Assembly (NCBI RefSeq): GCF_011378905.1 | Contig: NZ_WTPY01000023.1 | Span: 19,064 to 83,063 of the forward strand | Reading direction: 5' to 3' | Source of the DNA: Paraglaciecola sp. 20A4 | GTDB taxonomy: Bacteria; Pseudomonadota; Gammaproteobacteria; Enterobacterales; Alteromonadaceae | Length of the DNA stretch: 64,000 nt | Shown here: positions 27,864 to 35,887 of the stretch, piece after piece | How positions within the stretch are numbered: position 1 is the first letter of the stretch | Layout of the letters: every line of letters begins with the position of its first letter | Program-made: the position numbers and the translations under genes | The notes under the pieces: model-generated | What the model saw: the letters and a program-made list of their open reading frames with translations, nothing else | Database searches by the model: none | Told to the model about the DNA's origin: nothing

Positions 27864-28271
27864 TCACTTATCAAACGCAGGTCGACTATCTTTCATCAGA
27901 ATATCTAGTTCTTGTTGGGCTTTGACGGGGTTGGCTAAGTCTTTATCTTCCAGCATCTCACATTCATCATTAAGCATTTGCTTGATTGTAACAGGGTAGT
28001 ACCTGCAGTCATCTGGGCGGTCATAATAGATATCGCAGGTGTATATATCTTTTGCTTTAACGTTGCCCGGGTCAGCTGGGATGACGCGCAAAAAAGGGCA
28101 ATAATTCAGTAGATTACCTGTTTTCGGACTTGCCCAAATCAAACCCTTTTTGACATATTGCGCGATGTCCGGGCGAAATAATTCCCACATATCTATCTCA
28201 CTGTCAGTGACTGATAAACCGCCGTCACCATATTGGGTACAGCATTTTCCGCATTGAGTGCATTCTTTCAA
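27864..28271 (-). CDS. YkgJ-family cysteine cluster protein
   Basis: A 135-residue protein that starts with the cluster C4-x2-C7-x2-C10-C11 ('ECTQCGKCC'), followed by further cysteines near 'NYCPFLR', 'YTCDIYYDRPDDCRYYP' and 'DECEML'. This is the YkgJ (zinc- or iron-chelate-binding) family; members are thought to hold a metal or FeS cluster, but their reaction is unknown. It lies alone between the eda terminator and the HopJ-like gene. Confidence 0.85.
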   Translation of the reverse strand: MKECTQCGKCCTQYGDGGLSVTDSEIDMWELFRPDIAQYVKKGLIWASPKTGNLLNYCPFLRVIPADPGNVKAKDIYTCDIYYDRPDDCRYYPVTIKQMLNDECEMLEDKDLANPVKAQQELDILMKDSRPAFDK

Positions 28272-28314
28272 TTTAGGTTAGCGAGTCGATAAATAGTAAC
28301 GGGAGTGTAGCAGA

Positions 28315-28346
28315 GAAAAAGCTAAGATGAGTTACCTCATCCTAGC
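28315..28346 (-). terminator. Rho-independent terminator of the HopJ-family gene
   Basis: On the minus strand GCTAGGATGAG pairs with CTCATCTTAGC (11-base arms, one mismatch) around GTAA and is followed by five T. It is 66 bases beyond the stop at 28412 and before the YkgJ gene start. Confidence 0.8.
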
Positions 28347-28411
28347 GCTAATATGAGACCAGATGTTTATAACGTGAATCGCAATAAGCGGTTAACTAAT
28401 GGAGTCTTAAT

Positions 28412-28759
28412 TTATGCTAGCGGCACTAGCGCTGGGGCATTGAATTTAATACCACTCCAACCTGTATTCATAAAGTTACGGATGTTGCCATGGTCGTTGC
28501 CTTCAGGATGTTGCAAAACATCGTTTCGATAGAAGGTCCCGAATAAACTCACGGTTTCAAATTCAGAGAGCTGATGGAGCTGGGCAAAATAAAATATTTT
28601 ACATGAGCCTTCATTGCTACCCTTTTCGTTGACTAGCTCACCATTAGTGAATGCTGTTGCTGAATATTGATAATTTTGTTGGATCACATTGATTACTTGG
28701 CTGAACTCAACATTTGCAGCTTGAGTTTGCACTTGGATGATCAGATCGTCTTTGGTCAT
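28412..28759 (-). CDS. HopJ-family protein
   Basis: A 115-residue protein with the HopJ family pattern: 'FSQVINVIQQNYQYSATAFTNG', 'NEGSCKIFYFAQLHQLSEFETVSLFGTFYR' and 'HPEGNDHGNIRNFMNTGWSGIKF'. The family is named after a Pseudomonas type III effector candidate, but it is widespread in free-living marine bacteria without type III secretion and is probably a housekeeping protein of unknown role. No signal peptide, no secretion genes nearby. It lies just downstream of the arg operon terminator with its own terminator. Confidence 0.85.
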   Translation of the reverse strand: MTKDDLIIQVQTQAANVEFSQVINVIQQNYQYSATAFTNGELVNEKGSNEGSCKIFYFAQLHQLSEFETVSLFGTFYRNDVLQHPEGNDHGNIRNFMNTGWSGIKFNAPALVPLA

Positions 28760-28778
28760 GAAAGTCCTAAATTATACT

Positions 28779-28818
28779 AAAAAATAGCAAAGGAAATTTC
28801 GACAGAAATTGCCTTTGC
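28779..28818 (-). terminator. Rho-independent terminator of the argCBFGHA operon
   Basis: On the minus strand GCAAAGG-c-AATTTC pairs with GAAATT-t-CCTTTGC (14-base arms, one mismatch, 4-base loop) and is followed by TA and six T. It starts 21 bases past the argA stop. Confidence 0.9.
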
Positions 28819-28838
28819 AAATCATATTGAAGCTTCTA

Positions 28839-30149
28839 TTACAGTGTTAAAACAAAGACTTTAGAATTGCGCTGGAAGTTATACAGTAACTTCTTTTTAG
28901 CGGGCAAGTCGTCCAATGAGGCGAGCACGAAACCTTGTTCTAAAAACCAATGAGAGGTCACCGTGGTTAAACAGAAGATAGACTTTAGCCCCTGTATTTT
29001 TGCTTGCTCACGAATGGCATTCAATAAGCGTTCCCCACGATTGCCGCCACGATAGTCAGTATGCGTTGCAACACACGCTAATTCGCCACATTGTTCTTCA
29101 GCGTAGGGATATAAAGCAGCACAAGCTATTGTCATACCATCGCGTTCGATAATGGTAAACTGCTCAATCTCACGCTCTAGAATTTCTCTGGAGCGTTTGA
29201 CCAAAACGCCTTTTTCTTCCAGCGGGTTGATCAGATTTAAGATGCCACCCACATCTTCGATCGTCGCGCTGCGAAGTTGTTCATAATAACTTTGCGATAT
29301 AAGCGAGCCAGCACCATCACGGGTGAACAATTCTTGTAGTAAGGCACCATCTTGACCGTAGCTCACGCAATGGCAACGACTTACGCCAGATTCGAGGCTG
29401 TCTATAATCGTTTGAATAGTGTGTTTTTCCGCATGGAAATGGGCTTGTTCTAACATGGGATACAATGAATTAAGTTGAATATTGCGTAACAATCGGCCTG
29501 TTTCATCTACTAAGCCATCTTGTTCAGAAAAGATAATCAACTTGTCAGCTTTGAGTGCTTTAACGGCATTTGTTGCCACATCTTCATGGCTTAAGTTGAA
29601 TACTTCGCCTGTAGGGGAATATCCCATAGGTGGCAATAAAACGATGGAGCCATCTTCAAGATGATCATTGATACCCGTGACATCAATCCGTCGCACTAAG
29701 CCAGTATGTTCGTAATCTACTCCGTTGCGCACACCTATGGGCATTGCAACGACTAAATTACCAGAACAAACACGTATTTGTGCACCGTGCATGGGGGAAT
29801 TGGCTAAACCCATGGTTAACAAGGCTTCAATTTGCGAGCGGACAGAGCCCGCTGCGTCTTTAACACATTCCAAGGTTTGTTTATCGGTAATACGCAGGCC
29901 TTCAGAGAAACGAGGCTCTACATGTCGCAGAGCTACACGTTGATCGATCTGCGGACGTGCCCCGTGAACCAAAATTAATCTTACGCCCAAACTGTTAAGC
30001 AGGGCGATATCTTGAATAATATTGGCGAAGTTCGCATCTTCAACCGCTTCACCACCAAACATCAATACAAAGGTTTTACCTCTGTGGGCATTAATGTAAG
30101 GTGCTGAATTACGAAAAAGCTTAACGCTGTCGTTGTGTGAAAGTACCAC
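28839..30149 (-). CDS. argA: Amino-acid N-acetyltransferase (N-acetylglutamate synthase)
   Basis: A 436-residue classical ArgA that acetylates glutamate with acetyl-CoA, the first step of arginine synthesis. The N-terminal amino-acid-kinase domain (about 25-265: 'FVLMFGGEAVED', 'LILVHGARPQID') binds arginine for feedback inhibition in this family; the C-terminal GNAT domain (about 290-430) has 'LACVATHTDYRGGNRGERLLNAIREQA'. The start is GTG with AAGGA 6 bases upstream. It is the last gene of the arg operon and stands as a separate gene, not as the ArgH-ArgA fusion known from Vibrio and some Alteromonadales. Confidence 0.95.
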   Translation of the reverse strand: MVLSHNDSVKLFRNSAPYINAHRGKTFVLMFGGEAVEDANFANIIQDIALLNSLGVRLILVHGARPQIDQRVALRHVEPRFSEGLRITDKQTLECVKDAAGSVRSQIEALLTMGLANSPMHGAQIRVCSGNLVVAMPIGVRNGVDYEHTGLVRRIDVTGINDHLEDGSIVLLPPMGYSPTGEVFNLSHEDVATNAVKALKADKLIIFSEQDGLVDETGRLLRNIQLNSLYPMLEQAHFHAEKHTIQTIIDSLESGVSRCHCVSYGQDGALLQELFTRDGAGSLISQSYYEQLRSATIEDVGGILNLINPLEEKGVLVKRSREILEREIEQFTIIERDGMTIACAALYPYAEEQCGELACVATHTDYRGGNRGERLLNAIREQAKIQGLKSIFCLTTVTSHWFLEQGFVLASLDDLPAKKKLLYNFQRNSKVFVLTL

Positions 30150-30172
30150 GTGTTTTCCTTACGCTTACACCG

Positions 30173-31549
30173 TTATTTTTTCAAAGATGCTTGAGCATTT
30201 TTCAGAGCTGCCAATACAGGCTTGATACCTGTTCCGCCCAAAATATCGCGCTTGTTTACCAAATATTCAAGTTGTAGAACAGGGTACACATCCTCTTCTA
30301 TCACATCTGAATAGACTTTAAGTTCGGCAATACTGAGCTCTTCAATGGCTTTTTTCTTTTCAAGGGCATCCAGTACCACTCGGCCAGAAATATCATGGGC
30401 AGTTCTAAAAGGAATGCCTTTAGCAACCAAGTAGTCAGCTAGCTCGGTGGCATTAGCATAACCCTCGCGGGCTGCTTTCGCGCAACGTTCGCTATCCAGC
30501 TTGATACTGTCTACCACTTCACACGCAATGCGCAAACAAATGTGCCATTGGTTTGTGGCGTCAAACAAGCCCTCTTTGTCTTCTTGCATATCTTTGTTAT
30601 AGGCAAGTGGTAAGCCTTTCATAGTCACAAGCATGGCTTGTAAGCTACCAAAAACACGGCCACATTTACCGCGCATCAATTCCAATGCATCAGGATTTTT
30701 CTTCTGGGGCATCAAGGATGAGCCAGAGGTAACGGCATCACCTAACTGAATGAAACCGGCTTCGCCTGAGTTGTAGAAGATCAAATCTTCAGCCATACGT
30801 GACAAATGCATCATGCTGGTACTAGCGACAAAAAGAAGCTCTAGTACGTAGTCACGATCAGATACCGCATCAAGACTGTTAATGCACGGGCTATCAAAAC
30901 CTAGTTCTTCGGCAATTGCTTGGCGATCGATAGGGTAGGTTGTGCCGGCTAATGCACCGCTGCCCAGTGGACATTGGTTTAAGCGTGCTTTTAAGTCGTG
31001 AAGACGACCCAAGTCGCGCTTTAGCATTTCAACATATGCTAGGCACCAATGGGGGTAACGCACTGGCTGAGCACGTTGTAAGTGGGTATAGCCAGGTAGA
31101 ATAACGTCTTGATTGGCGTCAGCGTTACCGACTAATGAAGCAATAACAGCTTCAACATCTTCCACTAAAAGCTCAACGTGTTCACGGGTCCATAAACGAA
31201 AATCCGTGGCGACTTGGTCATTACGGCTACGGCCAGTGTGCAGCTTGCGCGCTACATCACCAAGCTGCTCAATCAAGGTCGCTTCAACGAAGCTGTGAAT
31301 ATCTTCTTCACTGCTGGCGTCAAAGTCTAGCTCACCGGCATCCGCTTTTACCAACAAGGCTTTAAGGGCTTCTTCAAGTTGTTGGTGTTCGTCTTGGGTT
31401 AACACGCCCGCTTTTGCAATGGCACGGGCCCATGCGATTGAGCCGCGAATATCTTGGCTTGCCAATACTCTATCAAAAGGTAATGAGTCGTTAACAGTGC
31501 GAAACATTGCACTGCTGCCGTCTTGAAAACGCCCGCCCCACAAGCTCAT
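30173..31549 (-). CDS. argH: Argininosuccinate lyase
   Basis: A 458-residue fumarase/aspartase-superfamily enzyme: argininosuccinate to arginine + fumarate. The superfamily signature is 'GSSLMPQKKNPDALELMRGKCG'; 'LHTGRSRNDQVATDFRLW' and 'GYTHLQRAQPV' are active-site blocks. The start ATG overlaps the argG stop by one base (TAATG), so translation is coupled. The length is that of a lyase without the C-terminal GNAT extension found in ArgH(A) fusions. Confidence 0.97.
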   Translation of the reverse strand: MSLWGGRFQDGSSAMFRTVNDSLPFDRVLASQDIRGSIAWARAIAKAGVLTQDEHQQLEEALKALLVKADAGELDFDASSEEDIHSFVEATLIEQLGDVARKLHTGRSRNDQVATDFRLWTREHVELLVEDVEAVIASLVGNADANQDVILPGYTHLQRAQPVRYPHWCLAYVEMLKRDLGRLHDLKARLNQCPLGSGALAGTTYPIDRQAIAEELGFDSPCINSLDAVSDRDYVLELLFVASTSMMHLSRMAEDLIFYNSGEAGFIQLGDAVTSGSSLMPQKKNPDALELMRGKCGRVFGSLQAMLVTMKGLPLAYNKDMQEDKEGLFDATNQWHICLRIACEVVDSIKLDSERCAKAAREGYANATELADYLVAKGIPFRTAHDISGRVVLDALEKKKAIEELSIAELKVYSDVIEEDVYPVLQLEYLVNKRDILGGTGIKPVLAALKNAQASLKK

Positions 31550-32787
31550 TATTCGATACCTGTGTTTTTAAATGGAATGCCTTTTCTATTTAACGCACCA
31601 ATACGGCTAGATAGACTGTATAAACGAATAAAGCCTTCAGCGTGGCTTTGGTCGTACACATCATCAGCACCAAAGGTCGCAAAATCTTCTGAGTACAAAC
31701 TGTTAGGTGAACGACGTTGTGTAACAGTGGCTTGGCCTTTATATAACTTCACTACGATGTCGCCAGTGACTTGTTCGGCAAAGCTTGCAGCACCAGCCAA
31801 TAATGCATCGTTAAGAGGGGTAAACCAACGCCCGTCATACATAACATGTGAAAATTCTAGACCAATTTGCTCACGGTATTTAAGCGCGGCTTTGTCTAAT
31901 ACTAAGCTTTCAAGAGCTTTATAGGCAGCTAGCATAACGGTGCCACCAGGGGTTTCGTAACATCCACGAGACTTCATGCCGACTAAGCGGTTTTCGACGA
32001 TATCTATGCGGCCAACACCGTGAGCGGCAGCTAACGTATTCAATTTAACCAAACACTGATATGGACTAAGCGCTTCGCCATTAACTTTAACCATACGGCC
32101 ATGCTCGAAGCTAACTTCAACACGCTCAGGGGTATTTGGTGCATCTTCCGGTGAAACTGTCATGGTCCAGACTTCTTTACTAGGCTCACACCATGGATCT
32201 TCTAGCTCACCACCTTCGTGAGAGATATGCCACGCGTTTGCATCTCGGCTGTATATTTTAGTCGCAGAAGCCGTTGTTTTAATGTTGCGTTCAGCGAGGT
32301 AATCGAGCAAGTCCTCACGAGAAACCATGTCCCACTCACGCCAAGGTGCGATGACAGTTAGCTCTGGTGCAAGCGCTGCAAAGGTACCTTCGAAACGTAC
32401 TTGGTCATTACCTTTACCGGTACAACCATGACATAACGCATCAGCGCCGACTTTACGGGCAATCTCAACCTGGGCTTTGGCAATAATTGGACGCGCCATA
32501 GACGTACCCAATAAGTATTGACCTTCGTAAACCGCACCAGTTGTGATGGTTGGATAGATGTAATCAGAAACGAACTCTTCTTTTAGATCAACGATGTAGC
32601 ATTCGCTTGCACCGGTTTTAATGGCTTTTTCTCGTAGCCCTTCTAATTCTTCGTCGCCTTGCCCTACATCTGCTGCAAAAGCAATGACTTCACAGTCATA
32701 ATTCTCTTTTAACCAAGGAATAATCGCTGATGTATCTAAACCACCCGAGTAGGCTAATACCACTTTTTTAATGTTTTTCTTGCTCAT
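31549..32787 (-). CDS. argG: Argininosuccinate synthase
   Basis: A 412-residue enzyme that joins citrulline and aspartate using ATP. The ATP PP-motif is '[17 protein letters not shown]' at the N-terminus; '[13 protein letters not shown]' and '[17 protein letters not shown]' are further family blocks. It belongs to the ~400-residue class common in most bacteria, rather than the longer E. coli ArgG class. It lies 35 bases behind argF and overlaps argH by one base. Confidence 0.97.
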   Translation of the reverse strand: MSKKNIKKVVLAYSGGLDTSAIIPWLKENYDCEVIAFAADVGQGDEELEGLREKAIKTGASECYIVDLKEEFVSDYIYPTITTGAVYEGQYLLGTSMARPIIAKAQVEIARKVGADALCHGCTGKGNDQVRFEGTFAALAPELTVIAPWREWDMVSREDLLDYLAERNIKTTASATKIYSRDANAWHISHEGGELEDPWCEPSKEVWTMTVSPEDAPNTPERVEVSFEHGRMVKVNGEALSPYQCLVKLNTLAAAHGVGRIDIVENRLVGMKSRGCYETPGGTVMLAAYKALESLVLDKAALKYREQIGLEFSHVMYDGRWFTPLNDALLAGAASFAEQVTGDIVVKLYKGQATVTQRRSPNSLYSEDFATFGADDVYDQSHAEGFIRLYSLSSRIGALNRKGIPFKNTGIE

Positions 32788-32822
32788 TGTCTTTACCTAA
32801 AAATGTTAAATGGGATATAGGG

Positions 32823-33740
32823 TTACGCTGCGCCGCCAAGAAGATGCACTAAAATGGCATTCTGGGCGTGCATTCTGTTTTCTGCTTGCTGCATCAAAAG
32901 TGATTGCTGTGAATCAATCAAGGTGCCGCTAATTTCTAAGTCGCGATGGGCTGGCTGACAGTGCATAACATATTGTGCACCAGTCGATTGCATCATCGCT
33001 TCATCGATTTTGTATTTACCGAAGGCCTTTTTGATGGTTTCAATTGGAGTTTCGTCACCCATTGAAATCCAGGTATCGGTATACAGCGCTTGGGCGCCGT
33101 TGGCAGCACTAATATCAGTACTTATGACCAATTTACCGCCATTTTCTGCCGCTTTTTGCTCAGTCAACGCAACGATTTTTGGATCGACTTCGTATCCAGG
33201 AGGCGTAATCACTACGACTTCGCAGCCTAATGTTACACCGACAATCATCAAAGAATGTGTCACGTTGTTGCCATCACCGATATACGCTAGCTTAACATTG
33301 CTCAGATCGCCAAAGCGCTCCGTTAGTGTTAGGTAATCAGCCATGGCTTGGCAAGGATGATACATGTCGCACAACGCATTAATAACCGGCACCTTAGCGG
33401 CACTGGCCAGTTCTTCCAATGTAGAGTGAGCAAATACACGAGCGACAATAGCGTCAGCCCAACACGCAAGATTATTACCCATGTCTTTGGTATCTTCACG
33501 GCCAGCCAATTTATTGGATTGGCTGTCTAAATAAACTAAATGCCCACCCAATTTATGAATGCCAATATCGAAGCTGACACGGGTACGTAATGAAGGCTTT
33601 TCGAATAAAGCGACAATCGACTTACCCGCTAAGGCTTGACGATAATCAGCTGGATTATTCTTAATTGTGATAGCCAATTGTAAAAGCGCATTGAGGTCTT
33701 TTGCTGACCAATCAGTGAACGACAGTAGATCCTTTTTCAT
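32823..33740 (-). CDS. argF: Ornithine carbamoyltransferase
   Basis: A 305-residue transcarbamylase: ornithine + carbamoyl phosphate to citrulline. The carbamoyl-phosphate motif is 'SLRTR' (usual form STRTR) near residue 51, and 'YHPCQAMADYLTL' is the HPxQ block. The ornithine motif, normally HCLP, reads 'HCQPAHR' here. Since N-acetylornithine deacetylase (argE) is encoded nearby, ornithine rather than acetylornithine is the expected substrate. AAGG is 7 bases before the ATG; 9 bases behind argB. Confidence 0.93.
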   Translation of the reverse strand: MKKDLLSFTDWSAKDLNALLQLAITIKNNPADYRQALAGKSIVALFEKPSLRTRVSFDIGIHKLGGHLVYLDSQSNKLAGREDTKDMGNNLACWADAIVARVFAHSTLEELASAAKVPVINALCDMYHPCQAMADYLTLTERFGDLSNVKLAYIGDGNNVTHSLMIVGVTLGCEVVVITPPGYEVDPKIVALTEQKAAENGGKLVISTDISAANGAQALYTDTWISMGDETPIETIKKAFGKYKIDEAMMQSTGAQYVMHCQPAHRDLEISGTLIDSQQSLLMQQAENRMHAQNAILVHLLGGAA

Positions 33741-33749
33741 GGAGGTACC

Positions 33750-34523
33750 TTAAATATTTGGGATTATGGTAGTGCCAACAGGGTTACCCGCCAGCAATCC
33801 TAAGAGTTGCTCTGGTGTTTGCCAACTCGCGATTGTTATGGGGCGCTGTAAACTCGTCGCAGCATCAAGTGCGGCGTCAACTTTTACGTGCATACCATCT
33901 TTGATCACCCCTGAACTCACTAATCCATCAATATCTAGCGCAGTTAGTTGGTTGATCAGGGCTTTGTTGTGATCCAAAACACCAGGCACATTCGACAGCA
34001 ACAGCAAATCGGCATTTAACAGTTGCGCAATAACAGTTGCTGCTTGGTCGGCGTTTACATTGAGTAAATTACCTTTTTCATCAGCTCCTATTGAGCTAAT
34101 GATCGGCAGGATATTCGCCTCGAGCAACAAATTCAACATAGTTGGTGAATTTGCTTTAGCAACACCTACTGAGCCAAGAGCTGGATCAAGTGTTGTACAA
34201 ATGGTCATATCGCCATCCGCTAGGCACAAACCGACAGGAGTCGTATCTGCGCGGATAGCAAAAGAGCATAACTGTTTATTCGCCGTTCCCGCTAGGGCAC
34301 CGGTAATATAGGGCATGTGCTCGGGCGGCGTTACACGAAGGCCATTGATCTTAGTACTGGTTAACTGTAGCGATTCAAGTAACTGCTCAACCATTGGTCC
34401 GCCACCGTGAACTAATACCACAGGACGACTTTGTTGTAGTTGTTTGATAACGCTAAGTAATTGTAAGGCTTCTTTGGTGGCTTGCATAAACGCGCCACCA
34501 ACTTTAATGACTAAAGGAGTCAT
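33750..34523 (-). CDS. argB: Acetylglutamate kinase
   Basis: A 257-residue amino-acid kinase that phosphorylates N-acetylglutamate. 'VIKVGGAFMQ' at the N-terminus and 'VVLVHGGGPMVEQLL' bind ATP and substrate; 'NVNADQAATVIAQLLNADLLLLSNVPGVLD' is the nucleotide region. The length is that of the short E. coli form, which is not arginine-inhibited, in agreement with control through ArgA. ATGA overlap of 4 bases with argC. Confidence 0.96.
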   Translation of the reverse strand: MTPLVIKVGGAFMQATKEALQLLSVIKQLQQSRPVVLVHGGGPMVEQLLESLQLTSTKINGLRVTPPEHMPYITGALAGTANKQLCSFAIRADTTPVGLCLADGDMTICTTLDPALGSVGVAKANSPTMLNLLLEANILPIISSIGADEKGNLLNVNADQAATVIAQLLNADLLLLSNVPGVLDHNKALINQLTALDIDGLVSSGVIKDGMHVKVDAALDAATSLQRPITIASWQTPEQLLGLLAGNPVGTTIIPNI

Positions 34524-35548
34524 GCTGACACCTCATGAATTAACCCTAATTGAGATACAAAGCCAAAGCGTAAATTAGCACACTGCATCGCTTGCGATGC
34601 TGCACCTTTTAGCAAGTTGTCGATAGCGCTGGTAATGACAAGGTAGCCTTTATCAGTATCTAGCTTCCAAAATAGATCACAGTGCGGCGTACCAACAACA
34701 TCATCTAATTTCGGCCAAGTGTTGCGAATACGCACAATTGGGTGGTTCTGGTAAGCCTGAGCAAACGCATTAGCCACTGCTTGCGCACTAACATTTGCAT
34801 TCACTTTAACGGTAATTGTAGCTAAAATTCCGCGTTTGAAGTTACCTAAATGAGGTGTGAAAATAACCTCACGGCCTAAATAGGCACTTATCTCAGGTTG
34901 ATGGCGATGGCCCAATACACCATAGGCTTGTAAGCTTACTTCGCAAAAACTGCTGGCCATTGCCGCTTTACGACCCGCACCAGACACACCTGATACCGCA
35001 TTAATAATAGGTAAGTGGCCATCTGCAATAAACCCCGCATTTTGCAACGGCTTTAAAGCACTCAGTGAAGCTGTCGGGTAGCAACCCGGCACAGCAACCA
35101 CGTCCGCTTTTTTGATGTCTTCAGCAAACCAATCTGCTAAACCATAAACCGCTTGCGCTAAGCAGGCTGGCTGTTGGTGAGAAAAACCGTAGTATTGTTC
35201 AAATACTTGTTGGTCTTTTAACCTAAATGCACCCGACAAATCAAACACCACGGCTTTGCCGGAAGATAAAATGGGCATCCAGTCGTGACTTGCTTCATGA
35301 GGAGTAGCAAGAAAAATGACATCCATCTCATTCGCTAGCGAATTTAAGATATCGTCGTCCAATGGAGTAAGCGGCAAGTTTACTTGTGCAAACAAGTAAC
35401 CATGCACGTCACCAAGCTTTTTGTTTGCATCTTGGCTTTGTGCTGACACATATAAGGCATTTAATTCAAAGCGTGGGTGGCGTTGAACCAAAGAGGCTAA
35501 TTCGGCACCGGTATAACCACTGGCTCCGATAATACAAGTTTTGATCAT
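34520..35548 (-). CDS. argC: N-acetyl-gamma-glutamyl-phosphate reductase
   Basis: A 342-residue NADPH enzyme. 'IIGASGYTGAELASLVQRHP' is the Rossmann motif; the catalytic cysteine is C156 in 'VAVPGCYPT'; 'GVSGAGRKA' follows. It is the first gene of argCBFGHA. Its mRNA leader is about 200 bases long and contains a terminator and a short ORF ending in two arginine codons, so expression is probably set by attenuation as well as by ArgR. Confidence 0.97.
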   Translation of the reverse strand: MIKTCIIGASGYTGAELASLVQRHPRFELNALYVSAQSQDANKKLGDVHGYLFAQVNLPLTPLDDDILNSLANEMDVIFLATPHEASHDWMPILSSGKAVVFDLSGAFRLKDQQVFEQYYGFSHQQPACLAQAVYGLADWFAEDIKKADVVAVPGCYPTASLSALKPLQNAGFIADGHLPIINAVSGVSGAGRKAAMASSFCEVSLQAYGVLGHRHQPEISAYLGREVIFTPHLGNFKRGILATITVKVNANVSAQAVANAFAQAYQNHPIVRIRNTWPKLDDVVGTPHCDLFWKLDTDKGYLVITSAIDNLLKGAASQAMQCANLRFGFVSQLGLIHEVSA

Positions 35549-35600
35549 AAAACGTATATCTCTAACTAATCTTGAAGATTTAATTTACTAAACAAAGGCG

Positions 35601-35649
35601 ATAAAAATAAAAAAACCCAAAACCTTTAGCAAATGCTAAAGGTCTGGGT
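35601..35649 (-). terminator. Attenuator terminator in the argC leader
   Basis: On the minus strand ACCCA-GA-CCTTTAGC, loop ATTT, GCTAAAGG-TTT-TGGGT, then seven T, A and five T. The inner 8 base pairs are perfect (35642-35635 with 35630-35623) and the outer 5 too (35649-35645 with 35619-35615). It stands about 55 bases BEFORE the argC start in the direction of transcription, with the argC promoter candidate above it, so it must be read through for the operon to be expressed. Upstream, AGGTCTG (35669-35663) is an exact complement of CAGACCT (35646-35640) in the first terminator arm, giving a possible antiterminator. Confidence 0.8.
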
Positions 35650-35673
35650 GAGCTAAACGCATCAGACCTCGAC

Positions 35674-35739
35674 TTATCGTCGATACAACATGCTGGCGAA
35701 GCTAGGCAGGGAATCGAATGTTAATGTAATAGAATTCAT
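35674..35739 (-). CDS. Candidate arginine leader peptide upstream of argC (21 residues)
   Basis: Between the argC promoter candidate and the attenuator lies an ORF of 21 codons that starts MNSITLTF and ends LYRR, with two adjacent CGA arginine codons (35682-35677) immediately before TAA. Its end lies 5 bases before the segment AGGTCTG that can pair with the terminator. This is the layout of an amino-acid leader peptide: slow decoding of CGA-CGA would favour the antiterminator and fast release would favour the terminator. Weak points are the absence of a clear Shine-Dalgarno sequence before either possible start (ATG at 35739 or ATG at 35691) and only two regulatory codons. Too short for usual gene finders. 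Confidence 0.5.
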   Translation of the reverse strand: MNSITLTFDSLPSFASMLYRR

Positions 35740-35762
35740 ATGCGTTATTAAACCGAATTAAG

Positions 35763-35790
35763 ATAATATGTATGAATAATTTTAGCTAAA
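35763..35790 (-). promoter_or_regulatory. argC promoter candidate
   Basis: On the minus strand TTTAGC (35790-35785), 16 bases, TATTAT (35768-35763). This would start RNA near 35756, just ahead of the leader ORF, giving a leader of about 208 bases. A perfect left ARG half-site TGAAT (35773-35777 on the plus strand) lies between the two boxes. The -35 is weak. Confidence 0.4.
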
Positions 35791-35818
35791 AGCGTATTCG
35801 CTAAATAGTTAAACCATG

Positions 35819-35876
35819 TTGTCGCCGAGTATGCCATGTGTTATATACTTATGCAAATAAAATGAATAATTATTTA
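35819..35876 (+). promoter_or_regulatory. argE promoter with paired ARG boxes
   Basis: TTGTCG (35819-35824), 17 bases, TATATA (35842-35847) is a plausible promoter. Two ArgR-like sites overlap it: TGAATAATTATTTA at 35863-35876 matches TGAATwwwwATTCA at 13 of 14 places, and a weaker TATATACTTATGCA lies at 35842-35855. The cores are exactly 21 bases apart, the phase of paired E. coli ARG boxes. ArgR bound here would cover the -10 box and the argE ribosome site. Confidence 0.6.
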
Positions 35877-35887
35877 AAGGTTTGGTT

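Noticed and set aside
28412..28759. Reading the HopJ-family gene as a type III effector
   Set aside because: No secretion genes or chaperone nearby; the family is widespread in free-living bacteria, so the name is historical.
35640..35680. Short ORF ATG-CGT-... within the argC leader, overlapping the terminator
   Set aside because: Eight codons that end inside the terminator stem, with one Arg codon and no ribosome site; less fitting than the ORF ending in CGA-CGA.
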